Shown here: in pieces, positions 63,063 to 64,000 of the stretch
How the letters are laid out: the number at the start of each line of letters is the position of its first letter
Numbering within the stretch: position 1 is the stretch's first letter
Assembly (NCBI GenBank): GCA_017439305.1
Contig: JAFSJK010000010.1
Coordinates: 95,949 to 159,948 of the forward strand
DNA length: 64,000 nucleotides
From: Bacteroidales bacterium
GTDB taxonomy: Bacteria; Bacteroidota; Bacteroidia; Bacteroidales; UBA932
Reading direction: 5' to 3'
The notes under the pieces: generated by a model
What the model was told of the DNA's origin: nothing
The model's database searches: none
What the model saw: the letters and a program-made list of their open reading frames with translations, nothing else
Translations under genes and position numbers: made by a program

Positions 63063-64000
63063 ATGAAGTGCCCGCAGAAAGTCATCCTGTGCCTCGTCGC
63101 CGTGCTGCTTGGCGCCTTTCAGGCGCGTGCGCAGTATGACAAGGATGTCTTTATGTTCCGGGGACGTAACGCCCTGGCGGAAGGCCATCTGGCGGAGGCC
63201 GTCTCCCATTTCAACGTCCTTGCCCAGCTGGATACCACCGACTACTGGACCTTCTTCTACCGGGGTATCGCCAAATACAACCTGGGCGATATCCGCGGCG
63301 CGCGGGCGGATTTCAACACCGCTGTCCGCCTGAATCCCGTCTTCACCTCCGGCTACCATTACAGGGCCATTACGGCGAGTCGTTTCGGCGACTATGAGGA
63401 TGCCTTGCAGGACCTTGAAAAGGCGATTTCGCTCCGTCCGGGTTCTTCCGGCCTCTATTTCACCCGGGGCGTCACCTATTTCCTTAGCCAGCAGTTCGAA
63501 CCGGCTGTCAAGGATTTTGACAAGTACATCCGCCAGGAGCCCAAGGACCCGTCGGCCTATTTGAACCGGGGCGCTTCGTACCTGTTCCTGGGGGATACCC
63601 TCAAGGCGGTCGCCGACTACAACAAGGCCATCAAGATCGACCGTTTCGAACCCGAAGGCTACATCCGCCGGGGCCGTCTGCTGGCCGCCCGGGGCGACTA
63701 TGATGCGGCCATCAAGGATATGGACAAGGCCATCGAGCTGGACAGCACCAATACCCTGGCTTATTTCAACCGGGCCATCCTCCATTCCGAGCAGAACCAT
63801 CTGAACGAGGCGATGGCGGATCTCAACGCCGTCCTCAAGCACGAACCCGGCAACGCCCTCACCCTGTATAACCGCAGCCTCATCTCGGCCCAGGTGGGCG
63901 ATTTCGCATCGGCCCTGTCTGATATGGACCGCGTCATCAACATCAATCCCAACAACGTGCTGGCCTATTTCAACCGGGCCGGTTTCTTCCTGGAGATGGG
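63063..64000 (+). CDS. exported TPR-repeat protein (3' end outside window)
   Basis: The start MKCPQKVILCLVAVLLGAFQARAQ is a signal peptide. About eight TPR units follow with repeats such as AYFNRAILHSEQNHLNEAMADL and AYLNRGASYLFLGDTLKAVADY (each about 34 residues). No other domain is seen before the window ends, so at least 312 residues are present. TPR arrays mediate protein-protein contacts; partners are unknown. Confidence 0.88.
   Translation, partial: MKCPQKVILCLVAVLLGAFQARAQYDKDVFMFRGRNALAEGHLAEAVSHFNVLAQLDTTDYWTFFYRGIAKYNLGDIRGARADFNTAVRLNPVFTSGYHYRAITASRFGDYEDALQDLEKAISLRPGSSGLYFTRGVTYFLSQQFEPAVKDFDKYIRQEPKDPSAYLNRGASYLFLGDTLKAVADYNKAIKIDRFEPEGYIRRGRLLAARGDYDAAIKDMDKAIELDSTNTLAYFNRAILHSEQNHLNEAMADLNAVLKHEPGNALTLYNRSLISAQVGDFASALSDMDRVININPNNVLAYFNRAGFFLEM

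Overview
The window looks like part of a GC-rich Bacteroidales chromosome, probably an uncultured gut or rumen lineage. Evidence: repeated sigma-ABfr style promoters (TAnnTTTG -7 boxes, some with TTTG about 19 bp upstream), many SPII lipoproteins with fimbrillin-like, BACON, Big2 and Omp28-like domains, the tgt/LptFG-family neighbourhood, a DUF1538 protein next to P-II-like proteins, and a MEMO1-AMMECR1 fusion beside its radical SAM partner. The flanking genes use the standard code: about a dozen of them, including tgt, end in TGA.

Layout. 0-5.6 kb: housekeeping genes (tgt, an LptF/G-family permease, dut, murF, a PAP2 phosphatase, obg). 5.6-23.2 kb: secreted and surface proteins (Big2/BACON/Omp28-like lipoproteins, a fimbrillin-LRR-M64 peptidase, a GH2-GH43 fusion, fimbrillin-like lipoproteins with a short leader-type protein). 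23.4-41.5 kb: core and transport genes (MscS channel, mutY, DUF389, Na/Pi symporter, nucleoside kinase, P-II-like pair with DUF1538, AraC regulator, golvesin/amidase-like protein, VanZ, CBM9-like protein, ABC exporter, GT2-like protein). 41.56-55.4 kb: an AT-richer accessory region that starts at a tRNA gene. 55.4-64 kb: a dicarboxylate symporter, an FN3-like lipoprotein, the AmmeMemoRadiSam genes, peptidases and a TPR protein cut by the window edge.

The striking part is 42.07-50.34 kb. Three tandem paralogous lipoprotein genes (42405-44771, 44775-46820, 46824-49199) each continue in one frame through many TGA codons (5, 10 and 15) and contain no in-frame TAA or TAG before a TAG stop. In a hand alignment of the paralogues, 20 of the 30 TGAs face a GGN glycine codon in a sister gene, so UGA is read as glycine here. 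Facing these genes, at 50233-50324 on the minus strand, is a tRNA gene with a UCA anticodon, a glycine-like acceptor stem and discriminator U73, and an unusually long variable arm. It has its own Bacteroidales promoter, and 4 nt after it begins a gene for a catalytically degenerate RNase III-like protein with a dsRNA-binding domain. The segment therefore carries its own UGA-to-Gly decoder next to recoded surface-protein genes, inside a genome where UGA is otherwise a stop. The genes read in 41.5-55.4 kb all end in TAA or TAG, apart from a decayed SSB-like gene.

The same accessory region holds four copies of a 56-61-residue protein family of unknown function, a decayed SSB-like gene, and a nested inverted repeat. 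I see no integrase, transposase, CRISPR array or rRNA.
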